Positions 17,520-26,318 of a stretch of 64,000 nucleotides of DNA are shown one piece after another (the stretch's first letter is position 1; every line of letters starts with the position of its first letter). Origin of the DNA: Streptoverticillium olivoreticuli subsp. olivoreticuli. GTDB lineage: Bacteria; Actinomycetota; Actinomycetes; Streptomycetales; Streptomycetaceae. The translations under genes and the position numbers were made by a program. The DNA lies in the NCBI RefSeq assembly GCF_003391135.1, contig NZ_CP031455.1:8583501-8647500 (forward strand), in the 5' to 3' direction. The notes beneath the pieces are model-generated. The model was not told the DNA's origin. It worked only from the letters and a program-made list of their open reading frames with translations, and did no database searches.

Positions 17520-17843
17520 ATGACGGCGGCCCCCTGCGCCAACAGGGGGCCGCTCACGTAGTCCGACAGGTCTCCCGCCCGAACAGGAATGCCACGTTCA
17601 CTGAAGACAGGAGAGAGAGCCATCAGTTCCATACCCGAGCCTACGGGTCAGTCTGCGGTGCCGTCGAGCCGTTACACCCGATGGAAGCTGCGACGGAGCC
17701 CCCGGCAGGCATCCCTGGCCGCGTATCGCGGTGCCTTCCGGTCCTTGGGCCGGTCTGCGGCTCAAGGCCTCGTCCGGGGCGCCGCTGGCGCTCTGGGCGC
17801 ATCCGCGGCTACCTGGATCATCTGGTGGGTCCAGAACCGATGA
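17520..17843 (+). pseudogene. Small membrane-anchored protein interrupted by amber codon
   Basis: ATG 17520 is preceded by an ideal ribosome binding site (GGAGGTGAC). The frame gives MTAAPCANRGPLT and then TAG at 17559-17561. It continues open in the same frame for 93 more codons: SDRSPARTG..., SSRYTRWKLRRSPRQASLAA and the hydrophobic end GALGASAATWIIWWVQNR. The consistent frame and the Trp-like position suggest a TGG to TAG change in a roughly 107-residue protein with one C-terminal membrane helix. An alternative is a real 13-residue leader peptide, because the codons after ATG also form a strong hairpin, or an independent start at 17589. Confidence 0.5.
17526..17553. other. GC-rich hairpin within the leader of the small gene
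   Basis: Arms GCGGCCCCCTG and CAGGGGGCCGC pair perfectly (11 bp) around the loop CGCCAA. It begins 4 bases after the ATG at 17520 and has no T tract, so it is more likely a translational or mRNA-stability element than a terminator. Confidence 0.6.
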
Positions 17844-18556
17844 AGCAGAGCGCCTGAGTAATCGTTCCAGGAGGCCTGGAGCCGGTGCTGCACAGACAGT
17901 GCCAGCTCTGGGCATGTCCGGATTCGTTCCGGCAGCTCGTTGTCTCAAGCTCACCAGGACCAGAGGCGACAGACCTCTGGAGCCCCCGCGCTGGCTGGCT
18001 GGGGCATGTATCCCTATGACCGGAACGAGGCGCCGTCGTGTCGCCGGTTCGCTTTCCCGGTGGACCGCCGTGGCCACGAGATCGTCGACAACTCCGTCAA
18101 CGACAACTCCGTCGACGAGGACTCCGGCAGGCGACTACGCCAGACCGGTTCATCCGCTTCGGCCCGCCGCGCGACAGCAAAGCGGGCGAGGTTCGACGGA
18201 CTCGGCTGCTGCGGGGCTGGTTGCTGATTGAGGACCAGTTCACGGCCACCCGTACGCCGAGGTCATCTTGGGCGTGCCGTGCTGCGCCGCGCCTCGGCTT
18301 CGTCCTGGGCGCCGAGTTCACAATCCGCACCGGCGGCGCGGCCGTGAAGACCGGCTGCGGGGTCCGGTACACAAGGTCATGTCCCGGCTCTCGGCAGGGC
18401 CTGTCGGCAGGGTTCCTGTTCTGCGAGGCTGGGGGCATCCTGCTTGGTTCGGTGCGAGCTCGGAGCGAGGGGGCGTGGGCTGCTGGAGGCGATGTTATCG
18501 AAGCCGTCGTCTTCTATAACCGTGTTGCCGCGTGGCAGGCTGCCTGGCACCAGGCC
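17844..18556. other. Gap, no gene recognised
   Basis: 713 bases between the small pseudogene and the TPR remnant. I see no frame with protein-like composition; part of it may be the eroded 5' portion of the AfsR-like gene that follows. Confidence 0.4.
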
Positions 18557-19614
18557 TTGATCAGGAGCAGCCGTTCTACGTCCTGGAGCGCCCCGGTGAA
18601 CGGATCCTCGCTCATCTGACGCCCACCCGGCATCCCGGGGTCGCCTTCACCGACAGCGCCGCCGCCAAGGACTGGTTGTACATCGAGGCCGGTTGTCTAC
18701 TGGCATGTGTGCGCCAGCACACCGAGGCCGGGAGCGATACCCTGCGGCGCGCTATCGACCTGCTCCTGGCCGCCAAGGACCTGGCCGAGTCCGGCGTCGA
18801 CTCCCGCCAATACGAACAGGCCGCAACCGCCCTGCTCGCTACGTCCCAAGAAGCAGGTGATGCTCAGGCAGAAGGCTGTATCCGGAGCCTACTTGCCTAT
18901 GTGCCCCACCTTGCCGGTCATCACGACCAGGCCGACGAGCACACCCGGCTGGCGACCCTGCTCGGAGTCACCTGTGGGGACGTCATCCCCGCAGGCCACG
19001 CCGCGAACATCCGGGGCATCATCGCCATCTACCGGCACCGCTACGACGACGCGGAGCTGTATCTGGGGCAGGCCCTGGCCGCGTTCTGGGCCGACGGCAA
19101 CCGCCCGGGCGAGGCGAGCGCTCAGCAACCTCGCGCGCGTCCTGCTGGACACCGGCCGCACCGCGCAGGGCGTGCAGCTGGCGGAGCAGGCACTCGCGCG
19201 CTACTACGAGACCGGCGCTTCCTGGCGGGTCGCCAGCGGCCTCTACGCACTGGGCGTCACCCTCACCCACGCCGAACGGTACGAGGAGGCACTCGGCAGG
19301 CTCTGCGAGGCGCTGCCGATCTTCCGCGACAACTGGCAGCGGCTGGGGGAGGGCATAACGCATTACCGGATGACGAAGCTGCATCTGGGTGCAAGCAAGT
19401 CGGCCCAGGCGGCTTTCCACGCGGAGCAGGCGCTGACGCAGCTGGCATGCACCGGCGGGGAGTGGCGGCGCGGCAACGTTCTGATGGTCCTCGGGCGGAG
19501 CCTGGACGCGCTGGGACACGTGCACCGAGCACGGCCTGCTGGTCGGAAGCCTGATGATCTATGAACGGCTGGGCCGTCGAGAGGCGTTGGAGGTTCGAGT
19601 GCCTCTCGCCGCAT
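18557..19614 (+). pseudogene. AfsR/SARP-type TPR regulator, C-terminal part with two frameshifts
   Basis: The frame starting near 18557 reads GERILAHLTPTRHPGVAFTD and AAAKDWLYIEAGCLLACVRQ, like the post-NB-ARC region of AfsR-type regulators. TPR helices follow (YEQAATALLATSQEAGDAQA, NIRGIIAIYRHRYDDAELYL). At about 19115 the frame shifts (GEAS then ALSNLARVLLDTGRTAQGVQ in the next frame). TPRs go on (VASGLYALGVTLTHAERYEE, RGNVLMVLGRSLDALGH) to about 19520, where a second shift is needed to read CTEHGLLVGSLMIYERLGRR and then EALEVRVPLAA before TAG. The DNA-binding and ATPase parts are missing. No longer functional. Confidence 0.75.
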
Positions 19615-20067
19615 AGGTGAGTTCTCTCTCCGGGCTGTGCGTGAGAAAGCCGAGGGGCGTCCTGGAGGCGGGTCAGGTCGTCGGACCACCACAGGTTCTC
19701 CTCGGTGCATTCCCAGATGAGGACGGTGCTGTCGCAGGGGCTGACTGTTTCCAGGGCAACTGGTGCGTGCGGGCTGTCGCCTGGGGAAGGGCGGGGGAGC
19801 GGGCTGTTCGGCGGTGCCGGCTGGCCTGGTGGTTCGTGGGGATGGCTGGGGGTTCGGGGACTTCGGCGGCGTGTTCGGTGGCCCGCGCTCGTCGATGCCA
19901 AGCAGGGCGGACGCCTGCGACACTGGCAGGGCTTTCAGCGCTCCCCTCGTTACTGGTGCAGTGGGCGGCCTCTGGTTCCCGGAGGTCGGCGGGTGCTGAG
20001 CGTCGGCCATGCCGACCCCGCCGACCCTGGCATGGTCCACGACCCAGCCGCGCATGTCACGTCGCCC
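19615..20067. other. Gap, possible minus-strand remnant
   Basis: 453 bases. The minus strand has short protein-like pieces (STVLIWECTEENLWWSDDL near 19690; TRGALKALPVSQASALLGI near 19920), but they lie in different frames and match nothing I can name. Confidence 0.35.
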
Positions 20068-20670
20068 TCACCCTCGCGAGCTGCCGGTGGAATGGGTTCG
20101 GCTGACTGGGTCGAGTTCCCGCGCAATGGCGCCGCGCAGGAGGGTGCGGGCCCGCTCGAGGGGGGTGACGCCGCTCAGCCAGCGCCCGCTGAGTCCGTCT
20201 GCCAGGGAGCTCAGCCGTTCGGCGGCTGCGGGCACGTCGATGTCCTTGCTCGCCGTTCCGGCGGCCTGTGCTTCCTTGATCAGCCGGGCGAGGTCCTCGT
20301 TCCACAGGTCGGCTGCGTCCCGTAGCTGTTCGCACAGGCTGGGGTCGAAAGCGGCGCTGGCCTGGAGCTCGCCCCAGGCGGTGCTGTTCTCGATGGCCTC
20401 CGGGGTGTCCTGGAGCTCGCTGAGCAGCATGTGCTCCAGCTGGGCGCGGGGGGCGAGGCCGACGTCCGGGGCGGTGTAGTGCTCGGCGCGTCGGCAGATG
20501 AAGTCGAGGGTGCAGCGCAGGAGTTCCGTGCGGTTGCGGAAGTGGTAGTAGACCAGGCCGGTCGACACCCCGGCCTGTGCCGCGACTTCTTCCACACGCA
20601 GGCCGCGTACACCGCTCAGGGCAATGCGGTGGGTGGCGGCCTTCAAGATCAGCATTCGGCGGTCAGACAT
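20068..20670 (-). CDS. TetR-family transcriptional regulator
   Basis: 200 residues from ATG 20670. The N-terminal HTH has LRVEEVAAQAGVSTGLVYYH followed by FRNRTELL, the TetR recognition-helix signature; the rest is the helical ligand-binding and dimerisation domain. It is divergent from the agmatine-deiminase-like lipoprotein gene. A 28-bp dyad (20863-20890) lies just before that gene and has the TGACTGA/TCAGTCA form common to TetR operators, so repression of that gene is likely. Confidence 0.9.
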   Translation of the reverse strand: MSDRRMLILKAATHRIALSGVRGLRVEEVAAQAGVSTGLVYYHFRNRTELLRCTLDFICRRAEHYTAPDVGLAPRAQLEHMLLSELQDTPEAIENSTAWGELQASAAFDPSLCEQLRDAADLWNEDLARLIKEAQAAGTASKDIDVPAAAERLSSLADGLSGRWLSGVTPLERARTLLRGAIARELDPVSRTHSTGSSRG

Positions 20671-20862
20671 AACCACCCACCCTAGGCGCACTGCGGCGGT
20701 GCGCCTGCTCGTACCACCGTTCCGTCCAGGATGTCCGGTTCCGCCGTCTCTGTGCCTGCTGCCGTGCGTGCGGTGCGCCGTCCGTCGCGGCAGAAGCGTT
20801 GTGGCCGCACGGGGTGGCCTGCTGTGTCCGCGCAGAGGCATTTGCCCCGTCATGCCTTAGGA

Positions 20863-20890
20863 TCGTACTGACTGAAAATTCAGTCAGTAC
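20863..20890. promoter_or_regulatory. 28-bp palindrome, likely TetR operator
   Basis: Arms CGTACTGACTGAA and TTCAGTCAGTACG (13 bp each, perfect) flank a central AA. The site ends 11 bases before ATG 20902, overlapping where a promoter -10 or the ribosome binding region (GAAGAGG) would be. Confidence 0.75.
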
Positions 20891-20901
20891 GAAGAGGGGT
20901 C

Positions 20902-22047
20902 ATGATGTCCGGTTTCCGGTCCAGCAGGCAGAAGGCTCTGTCCAGGCTCTGCGCCCTGATGGCTGCCGCCGCAGCCGTGGCGGGCTGCTCCGGTACGGGC
21001 GGCGCCCGTACCACCCGTGACAAGCCGGATCCAGTGCCCGTCGGCAGCCGTATGCCGGAGGAGGGCGAGCGCCACCAGCGGACTTATATGGCCTACCCCT
21101 CGGAGCAGATCTGGGAGCAGGACACTCCCGGGGTGCGTTCCGAGGTTGCCGCGGTGGCACGGGCGATCGCGGAGTATGAGCCGGTGACTCTGCTCGCCGA
21201 CCCCCAGGATGCTGCGGAGGCGCGCAAGGCGGTCGGCCCGGAGGTCACTGTGATGGAACAGCCTGTTGAGGACCTCTGGATCCGTGACAGCGGTCCGACC
21301 TTCATCAGGACCGGGCAAGGCCTGGCCGGAATCGACTTCCACTTCAACGGGTGGGGCAACAAGAGGGAACACCCGCGCGATGCCAAGGTGGCCGCGCGCA
21401 TCCTCAGCGAAGAGGGCGTGCGGCGGGTATCGGCCCCGCTGACGGCCGAAGGAGGATCACTGGAAGTCGACGGCGCGGGCACACTACTGGTCACCGAGAG
21501 CTCCCTGGTCAACGACAACCGCAATCCTGGCAAGAGCCGGGACCAGATTGAGAGCGAGCTCAAGGAACTGCTCGGCGTCAGGAAAGTCATCTGGGTCAAG
21601 GGCGTCAAGGGTAAGGACATCACCGACTACCACATCGACTCCCTGGCCCGCTTCGTCAGGCCCGGCGTCGTCGTGATGAGCCGCCCGGCACCCGGGACCG
21701 TTGACGACGACTTCACCCGCGCCTACCAGCAAGCACGCGACGTGCTCGGGAAAGCCACGGACGCGGAAGGACGAACACTCCAGATCATCGGCATCACCGA
21801 AGCAGACCCAGGCAAGGCGGGCCAGCACGGCGCCGACTTCCTGGGCAGCTATGTGAACTACTACCTCGTCAACGGCGCCGTCATCATGCCGCGCTTCGGC
21901 GACAAGGGCGCCGACCAGAGGGCAGCCGCCCAGGTCAGGGAGCTCTACCCCGGCCGCGAGGTCCGCCAGCTCGACATCAGCACCATCGCTACGGGTGGCG
22001 GCGGCATCCACTGTGCAACTCAGCAGCGCCCCCAGGACGGTCCGTAG
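20902..22047 (+). CDS. Agmatine deiminase / peptidyl-arginine-deiminase-family lipoprotein
   Basis: 381 residues. A lipoprotein signal (ALMAAAAAVAGCSG, lipidated Cys near residue 29) puts it on the outside of the membrane. The enzyme domain has the guanidine-deiminase signatures VEDLWIRDSGPTFIRT, LTAEGGSLEVDGAG, ITDYHIDSLARFV and, at the end, GGGGIHCATQQRP with catalytic Cys near 371. Family chemistry: hydrolysis of agmatine to N-carbamoylputrescine and ammonia. Surface location is unusual for the housekeeping enzyme and suggests scavenging or modification of external guanidines. Preceded by GAAGAGG; controlled probably by the divergent TetR protein. Confidence 0.9.
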   Translation: MMSGFRSSRQKALSRLCALMAAAAAVAGCSGTGGARTTRDKPDPVPVGSRMPEEGERHQRTYMAYPSEQIWEQDTPGVRSEVAAVARAIAEYEPVTLLADPQDAAEARKAVGPEVTVMEQPVEDLWIRDSGPTFIRTGQGLAGIDFHFNGWGNKREHPRDAKVAARILSEEGVRRVSAPLTAEGGSLEVDGAGTLLVTESSLVNDNRNPGKSRDQIESELKELLGVRKVIWVKGVKGKDITDYHIDSLARFVRPGVVVMSRPAPGTVDDDFTRAYQQARDVLGKATDAEGRTLQIIGITEADPGKAGQHGADFLGSYVNYYLVNGAVIMPRFGDKGADQRAAAQVRELYPGREVRQLDISTIATGGGGIHCATQQRPQDGP

Positions 22048-22155
22048 AGCACATCACGGTGCCCGGCATTATCCCCGTCGGCACGCCCGTTCAAGGGGGG
22101 AACCCTTTGTGGTTCGGTACCTGTCTGCCGTCGCGGGGTCCGGCGGTGATCCGCG

Positions 22156-22192
22156 GGTGTCGGCGATCACGAAATTCGTGATCGCCGACACC
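22156..22192. other. Perfect 37-bp palindrome (18-1-18)
   Basis: Arms of 18 bases (GGTGTCGGCGATCACGAA and its exact complement) around one central A, about 110 bases after the deiminase gene and 76 bases before an ISL3 remnant. There is no T tract. It could be a bidirectional terminator stem, a protein-binding dyad or a mobile-element end. Confidence 0.6.
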
Positions 22193-22268
22193 GGTGCGGC
22201 TTCGCCTGCGCTTACCTCCGGCCTCAACGCTGTCCCCGCCTCTCACCCTCCAGTGAAGTCCGGGCGGT

Positions 22269-22365
22269 ACGGAGGGAGCCATCAATCGCAAGAAGATCAA
22301 GAAGTAGCTGTACAGGCGAGGCGAATTCGAACTCCTCAGAAAGATGATCCTGCTCTCGTGACCCG
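22269..22365 (+). pseudogene. ISL3-family transposase, last about 30 codons
   Basis: The frame EGAINRKKIKK, stop, LYRRGEFELLRKMILLS, stop corresponds to the end of ISL3 transposases (EG.xN..K..KR.MYGRAGF.LLR.R.LL). One internal TAG and several substitutions show advanced decay. Confidence 0.7.
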
Positions 22366-22519
22366 ACGTGACGGCTCCCCGCGATTGCTGACAGACCTTT
22401 GAGCGTTGGGCCCGCCCGAATCGGACACCTCCGGTTCCGGCCTGGAGCGGTCTCACGGCCCTTTGTGTGAAGCCTGCCCAGCGGGGCCAGTTCAGGCCGG
22501 AGTCGCACACACGAGTGGT

Positions 22520-22786
22520 CTAAACCAAGCCGGAACAGGCGGGCCAACGGCACTGGTAGAGCCACCTGGGTGTCCTGCTCGGGTGGGCGGTAGCGTTGCG
22601 CCGGTTGCCCCGCGTCTGGCTGGCCTGGCCGTACTCGGCGCTGCAGAGTGCGTCGGCCTCGGCTCGCATCAGCGTGTCCTCGAATGTCTTGATCACCGTG
22701 CTGAGCAGGCTGGGACTCACCGAGGTGAGGTTTTCCTCGGTGAGCGGGTGCAGGGGAGGGGCGGACAGACTGTCAAGTGCGGTCAT
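22520..22786 (-). pseudogene. IS256 (mutator) family transposase, N-terminal remnant
   Basis: From ATG 22786 the minus strand reads MTALDSLSAPPLHPLTEENL, then LLSTVIKTFEDTLMRAEADA and LCSAEYGQASQTRGNRRN. This resembles the start of IS256-type transposases (LL..MV..FA..LM.AEADA.CGA.YG..S.ER.N.RNGYR). The conserved NGYR is altered, and homology stops at about residue 80. The catalytic core is missing. Confidence 0.7.
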
Positions 22787-23012
22787 TTCCGATGTCCTGC
22801 GGCAGTTCGTCATCATTTGGAGGATCAGTCGGTGGCCGTTTGCCTACGTGGGCCCCCGCCCGGCTACCGGGTCAAACCCCTGGAATGGGCAGGAAACCTG
22901 CACACCACTTCCAACAGCTCCTGCTGGGAGCAGCCATGGTTAGTTTTCCTCCACGAGGACCGTCTGACCTGCTGTCACCTCCGCTGCATCCTGGGGGAAC
23001 CTCAGTCCACGA

Positions 23013-24977
23013 TCACGGGGAAGGCCCTGTGGGCTCGGTGTCCGCAGAGTTCAGCAAAGCCAAGCGGTGGTTGAACTGGGCTGTGACGTAGCGTTCGCTG
23101 CTGGCCACTACCGTGCCGGGCGGGTGTCTGGCGGAGAAGTCATCTGCCGCGACTGGCGTTGTCGCCACCAAGGTCTGGCCGGCGGAGAGCGCGTAGAGGC
23201 CTTGTGGGGACTGGGCAGAGGGGGGCCAGCCCTGAGGGTATGCGTTGGGCATTGGGTACCCGGTGCCGTAGACGGGAATGCTGGTGCGGCCTGCGCGGGG
23301 GCGGATGAGGTGAAGGGGGCCATTGGCACGCCGCGTGTTGCGTCCGCCGGGATTGAAGATCCATCCCACCCGGCCAGAAAACCAGATGGCGGTCCAGTCC
23401 TCTTTCTGGTCGGCGACGATGAACTGTTGACCGGCGGTCACGGTATTGCCCCAGTCCTCGATCAGGCTAGTCCCTGAATCTTCTCCTGGATGAAGGGCCG
23501 GATCGGGAAACAGTGCTGTGTCCTGGCTGGGTCCGGTGTGCACGGGGAGGAAGTTCGAGGGCTCGCTCTGCGTGGTGCACCCTGCCGGAAGCTGGCTGTA
23601 CTTGAACAGCGGGGCGCTCCACGCCCTTGCTGTCTGCCCGCAGACTTGGACGCTCTGTCTGTTCGTGGCGAAGTCCGGAGAGATCGTCACTGCTTCCCCT
23701 GTGTGAGGAGAGCCTGTGAGAGCCGGGGCGGGGAGCTGTGTGAGCAGGCTCATGAATCGTGTCCAGTCCCAGTAAGGCCCTGGATCCCAGTGCATGTCGG
23801 AAATACTTTCGCGGGACGCTCCCGGGACGTTGTCATGTCCGATGACGTGTTCCCTGTCGAGGGGAATGTGGTATCTCGCCGACAGGTGGCGCACGAGATC
23901 AGCGGTCGCTTGGTACTGGGTAGGGGTGAACCATGTGGCTCCCTGGACAGGAAAGCCTTCGTGCTCAATGCCGATGGAGTGCAGGTTGAACCAGTAGTTG
24001 CCAGAGTGAAAGGCCACGTCCTTGTTGGCCACCATCTGTGTGACGGCTCCATCGGAGGACCGCATGACATAGTGTGCTGACAATCGGCTGTCCGGGTCCT
24101 GGAACGTGTCGATGGCGGAGCTGTAACTGCCGTCCACAACATGGATCACGATGTAGAGGGGTGCGAGTCCGTTGGCTGGCCGGTTGGATACCTGGTAGTT
24201 GTCCGTGGCCGCCGGCGTAAATCGGCAGGTGACGTTGGCAGGGCACTCAGCACCTGTTGCCACATCATTCGGTCTGAGACCGAGTCTCGTCAACTGGCTC
24301 CTGTCAGGAGTGACCGCAGAAGCGGCAAGCCGGATTCTCTGGCCGTCTGGCCTGACGTGTTGCAGGCCTTCTCGTATGATGGTGTACACCCGGTCTGCGA
24401 ACAGCCCAGCGCTGCGGGCAGTGGCGGCCTGGCTGTAGCGGGCGACCGCCCCGTACCACCGGGCTGGATCACGTGGGTAGGTTCCCACCAGGGACTTTTC
24501 GTAGGAGGCCAGCAGGGCTGCCCCTCCCCTGATGTTCTGTCGGTCCTCTGTCCTCAGCTGCTTAAGGGAGGCCCCGGTAAGACTGGCTGCTTGGTCCAGA
24601 GTGGGTGGCAAGTCGGCCGTATGTGCGGCGGCGGTAGCGGTGAGGTGGAGGAGGCCGTAGCCGCCGCTCACGCTCGGGTGCGCATGGTGTGACTCCCACC
24701 ACGAGCTTTCATAACTCAAGGCCAGCAGCACTGGCAGCGGCACGTGGAACTCTGCGGCGGCACTGGCGAAATCCTGCTGGCTGTCAGCTAGTGAAGACGC
24801 CGCTGGCGCAGGTCTTGTCATGGTGGGCACGCTGGCGAACGAAAGCAGGACGCAGACCGCCAGACGGATGGCCACGTACTTGACTGCGGTATGTAGCAAA
24901 GGCTCTGGCTCTCTGCTGAGCGATCCTGGCGGAGCGGATGCGGTCTTGGAAATGTGTCCCCGGAGGGGCCTTGGCAT
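23013..24977 (-). CDS. Secreted N-acetylmuramoyl-L-alanine amidase (Amidase_2)
   Basis: About 650 residues if it starts at ATG 24977; GTG 24875 (620 residues) is also possible, and neither has a strong ribosome binding site. The Sec signal is VAIRLAVCVLLSFASVP. Residues after it (FASAAAEFHVPLPVLLALSY, SGGYGLLHLT) resemble a lysozyme-like module. The central Amidase_2/PGRP domain has LAPLYIVIHVVDGSYSSAID, RLSAHYVMRSSDGAVTQMV, LHSIGIEHEGF and HVIGHDNVPG, which contain the zinc ligands. The C-terminal part (VCGQTARAWSAPL..., WTAIWFSGRVGWIFNP) looks like SH3-type repeats for wall binding. Role: cleavage of peptidoglycan amide bonds outside the cell. Upstream is an IS630 scar, so the promoter may have been altered. 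Confidence 0.85.
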   Translation of the reverse strand: MPRPLRGHISKTASAPPGSLSREPEPLLHTAVKYVAIRLAVCVLLSFASVPTMTRPAPAASSLADSQQDFASAAAEFHVPLPVLLALSYESSWWESHHAHPSVSGGYGLLHLTATAAAHTADLPPTLDQAASLTGASLKQLRTEDRQNIRGGAALLASYEKSLVGTYPRDPARWYGAVARYSQAATARSAGLFADRVYTIIREGLQHVRPDGQRIRLAASAVTPDRSQLTRLGLRPNDVATGAECPANVTCRFTPAATDNYQVSNRPANGLAPLYIVIHVVDGSYSSAIDTFQDPDSRLSAHYVMRSSDGAVTQMVANKDVAFHSGNYWFNLHSIGIEHEGFPVQGATWFTPTQYQATADLVRHLSARYHIPLDREHVIGHDNVPGASRESISDMHWDPGPYWDWTRFMSLLTQLPAPALTGSPHTGEAVTISPDFATNRQSVQVCGQTARAWSAPLFKYSQLPAGCTTQSEPSNFLPVHTGPSQDTALFPDPALHPGEDSGTSLIEDWGNTVTAGQQFIVADQKEDWTAIWFSGRVGWIFNPGGRNTRRANGPLHLIRPRAGRTSIPVYGTGYPMPNAYPQGWPPSAQSPQGLYALSAGQTLVATTPVAADDFSARHPPGTVVASSERYVTAQFNHRLALLNSADTEPTGPSP

Positions 24978-24994
24978 AGCGGGACCGTTGTCGG

Positions 24995-25260
24995 TTGGAG
25001 CTCCAGCCGGAGCAGGAAGCGGAGCTGGGGCGGTACTTGAGGATCCCAGGCCTGACACCGAACGAGCGGATACGGCTCCACAGTCTGTGCGCCTGCCGGT
25101 CCAGAGCTGGACTGCTCCCCAGAGCGCTTTCTTTGCCAGCAGGCACGAGGTCACCGTGGGCAAGACACTGCAGTTCCTCGACAGCGGGTCTCCCTCCAGA
25201 TCTCCGGATCTGAAACCAATCGGGCGGGTATGGTGCTCGGGCAATTACAAGACATGCCCG
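24995..25260 (+). pseudogene. IS630-family transposase remnant
   Basis: Two pieces of a lost transposase. Near 24995 an N-terminal-like LELQPEQEAELGRYLRIPGL appears; near 25150-25250 another frame gives LQFLDSGSPSRSPDLKPIGR followed by VW, matching the end of the DDE domain (SPDLNPIERVW). The middle is deleted. It abuts the 5' end of the amidase gene. Confidence 0.6.
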
Positions 25261-25355
25261 TCCCGCTCCTGCACCAGCATTCGGAATTGCACACCATTGT
25301 TGGCCTGCCCTGACACGCCGCGCCGCTGTGGTGACCCCGGCCGCAACTCGATTAT

Positions 25356-26318
25356 TTAAGATCGCTTAGATGGCGCTCGGATGCTTCCGTGCAGCGCTTG
25401 CTGCCCGGCGCTGCATATATGTATCCGCCTTTTCTTATCCATCGTCCCCTGCTGCGGGACTCCCTTACTCCGGAGACAGGGTAAGTGCACACTCATGGAG
25501 GGGGCTGGTCCGGAAAAGAAGGGTGAGTCAAGGTCAGTGGCCGGGTGTGCGGTGGTCGTTGGCCTCGGCCTGGCTCTGTTGGGCCAGCAACATGTCCTTG
25601 GAGTGGTCAAGTACATCGGCGCCGCAGTGCCGGGGGTTTGCGGCGAATAGCTGGTGCGGAGCTTGCTGGGCCGTCGGCCGAGCGGGCCAGCGGACGAGGC
25701 TTGGCGACAGGTTCCGGACAGGCCGGCATCGTGGATCCGTCCGGGTGGGTGCATCCCAAGAAGTATGAGTTCTGCTGGGGCGATCATTGCCCCGTCGGTT
25801 TCTCCCGTATGGTCACGCGAAGAGGCTCGGCGGTGCGGATCTTTTCTTCTCCGGGCTGTCTGCGACGCAGGAGGGCCTGGTTGCAGGCCCTCCGAGGGGT
25901 ATGGCGGCCGCTCGCTGTTGCACTTGATCTTCCGGTAGGCGTTCTGAAAGCTCTTCCCGGCCGAGGCTGCGATGTTCTTGAGCGCGGCCACGGCGGCGAT
26001 GCCGGGCAGGTGTCTGAGGCTGGCGTTGCCGGGACGGGCCCAAGGAGCTTCCCACGGATCCGTCCTGGCTGCGCTGACGACACGAAGGAGCGCCACACGG
26101 GGCACATGACTCGGGACCCAGGAATACCGCAGGGGTCGCAGACCGTCACCGCTTTACCCCCGCGAGTTCAGCCTCAGCACCTGCAGGCCGTACACATGGA
26201 AAGGGTTCCAAGGAAGACTCTCCGGCAGGAGTCGTGCACCATACCGTAGCCGATTACTCTTTTCGGAGTGCTGGCGGGCGGGAATCGGATCCCGGCTGCC
26301 CCGCCGTTGGGAGAGAGC
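25356..26318. other. Gap with an IS110-end-like motif
   Basis: 963 bases with no convincing gene. GCTGGTCCGGAAAAGAAGGG near 25503 closely resembles GCTGGTCCGAAAATGAAGGG near 35649, which immediately follows an IS110 remnant there; both go on with GTGAGTC. It is probably the scar of a related IS110 end. A minus-strand stretch near 25900-26100 (LPGIAAVAALKNIAASAGKS) looks faintly protein-like. Confidence 0.4.
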
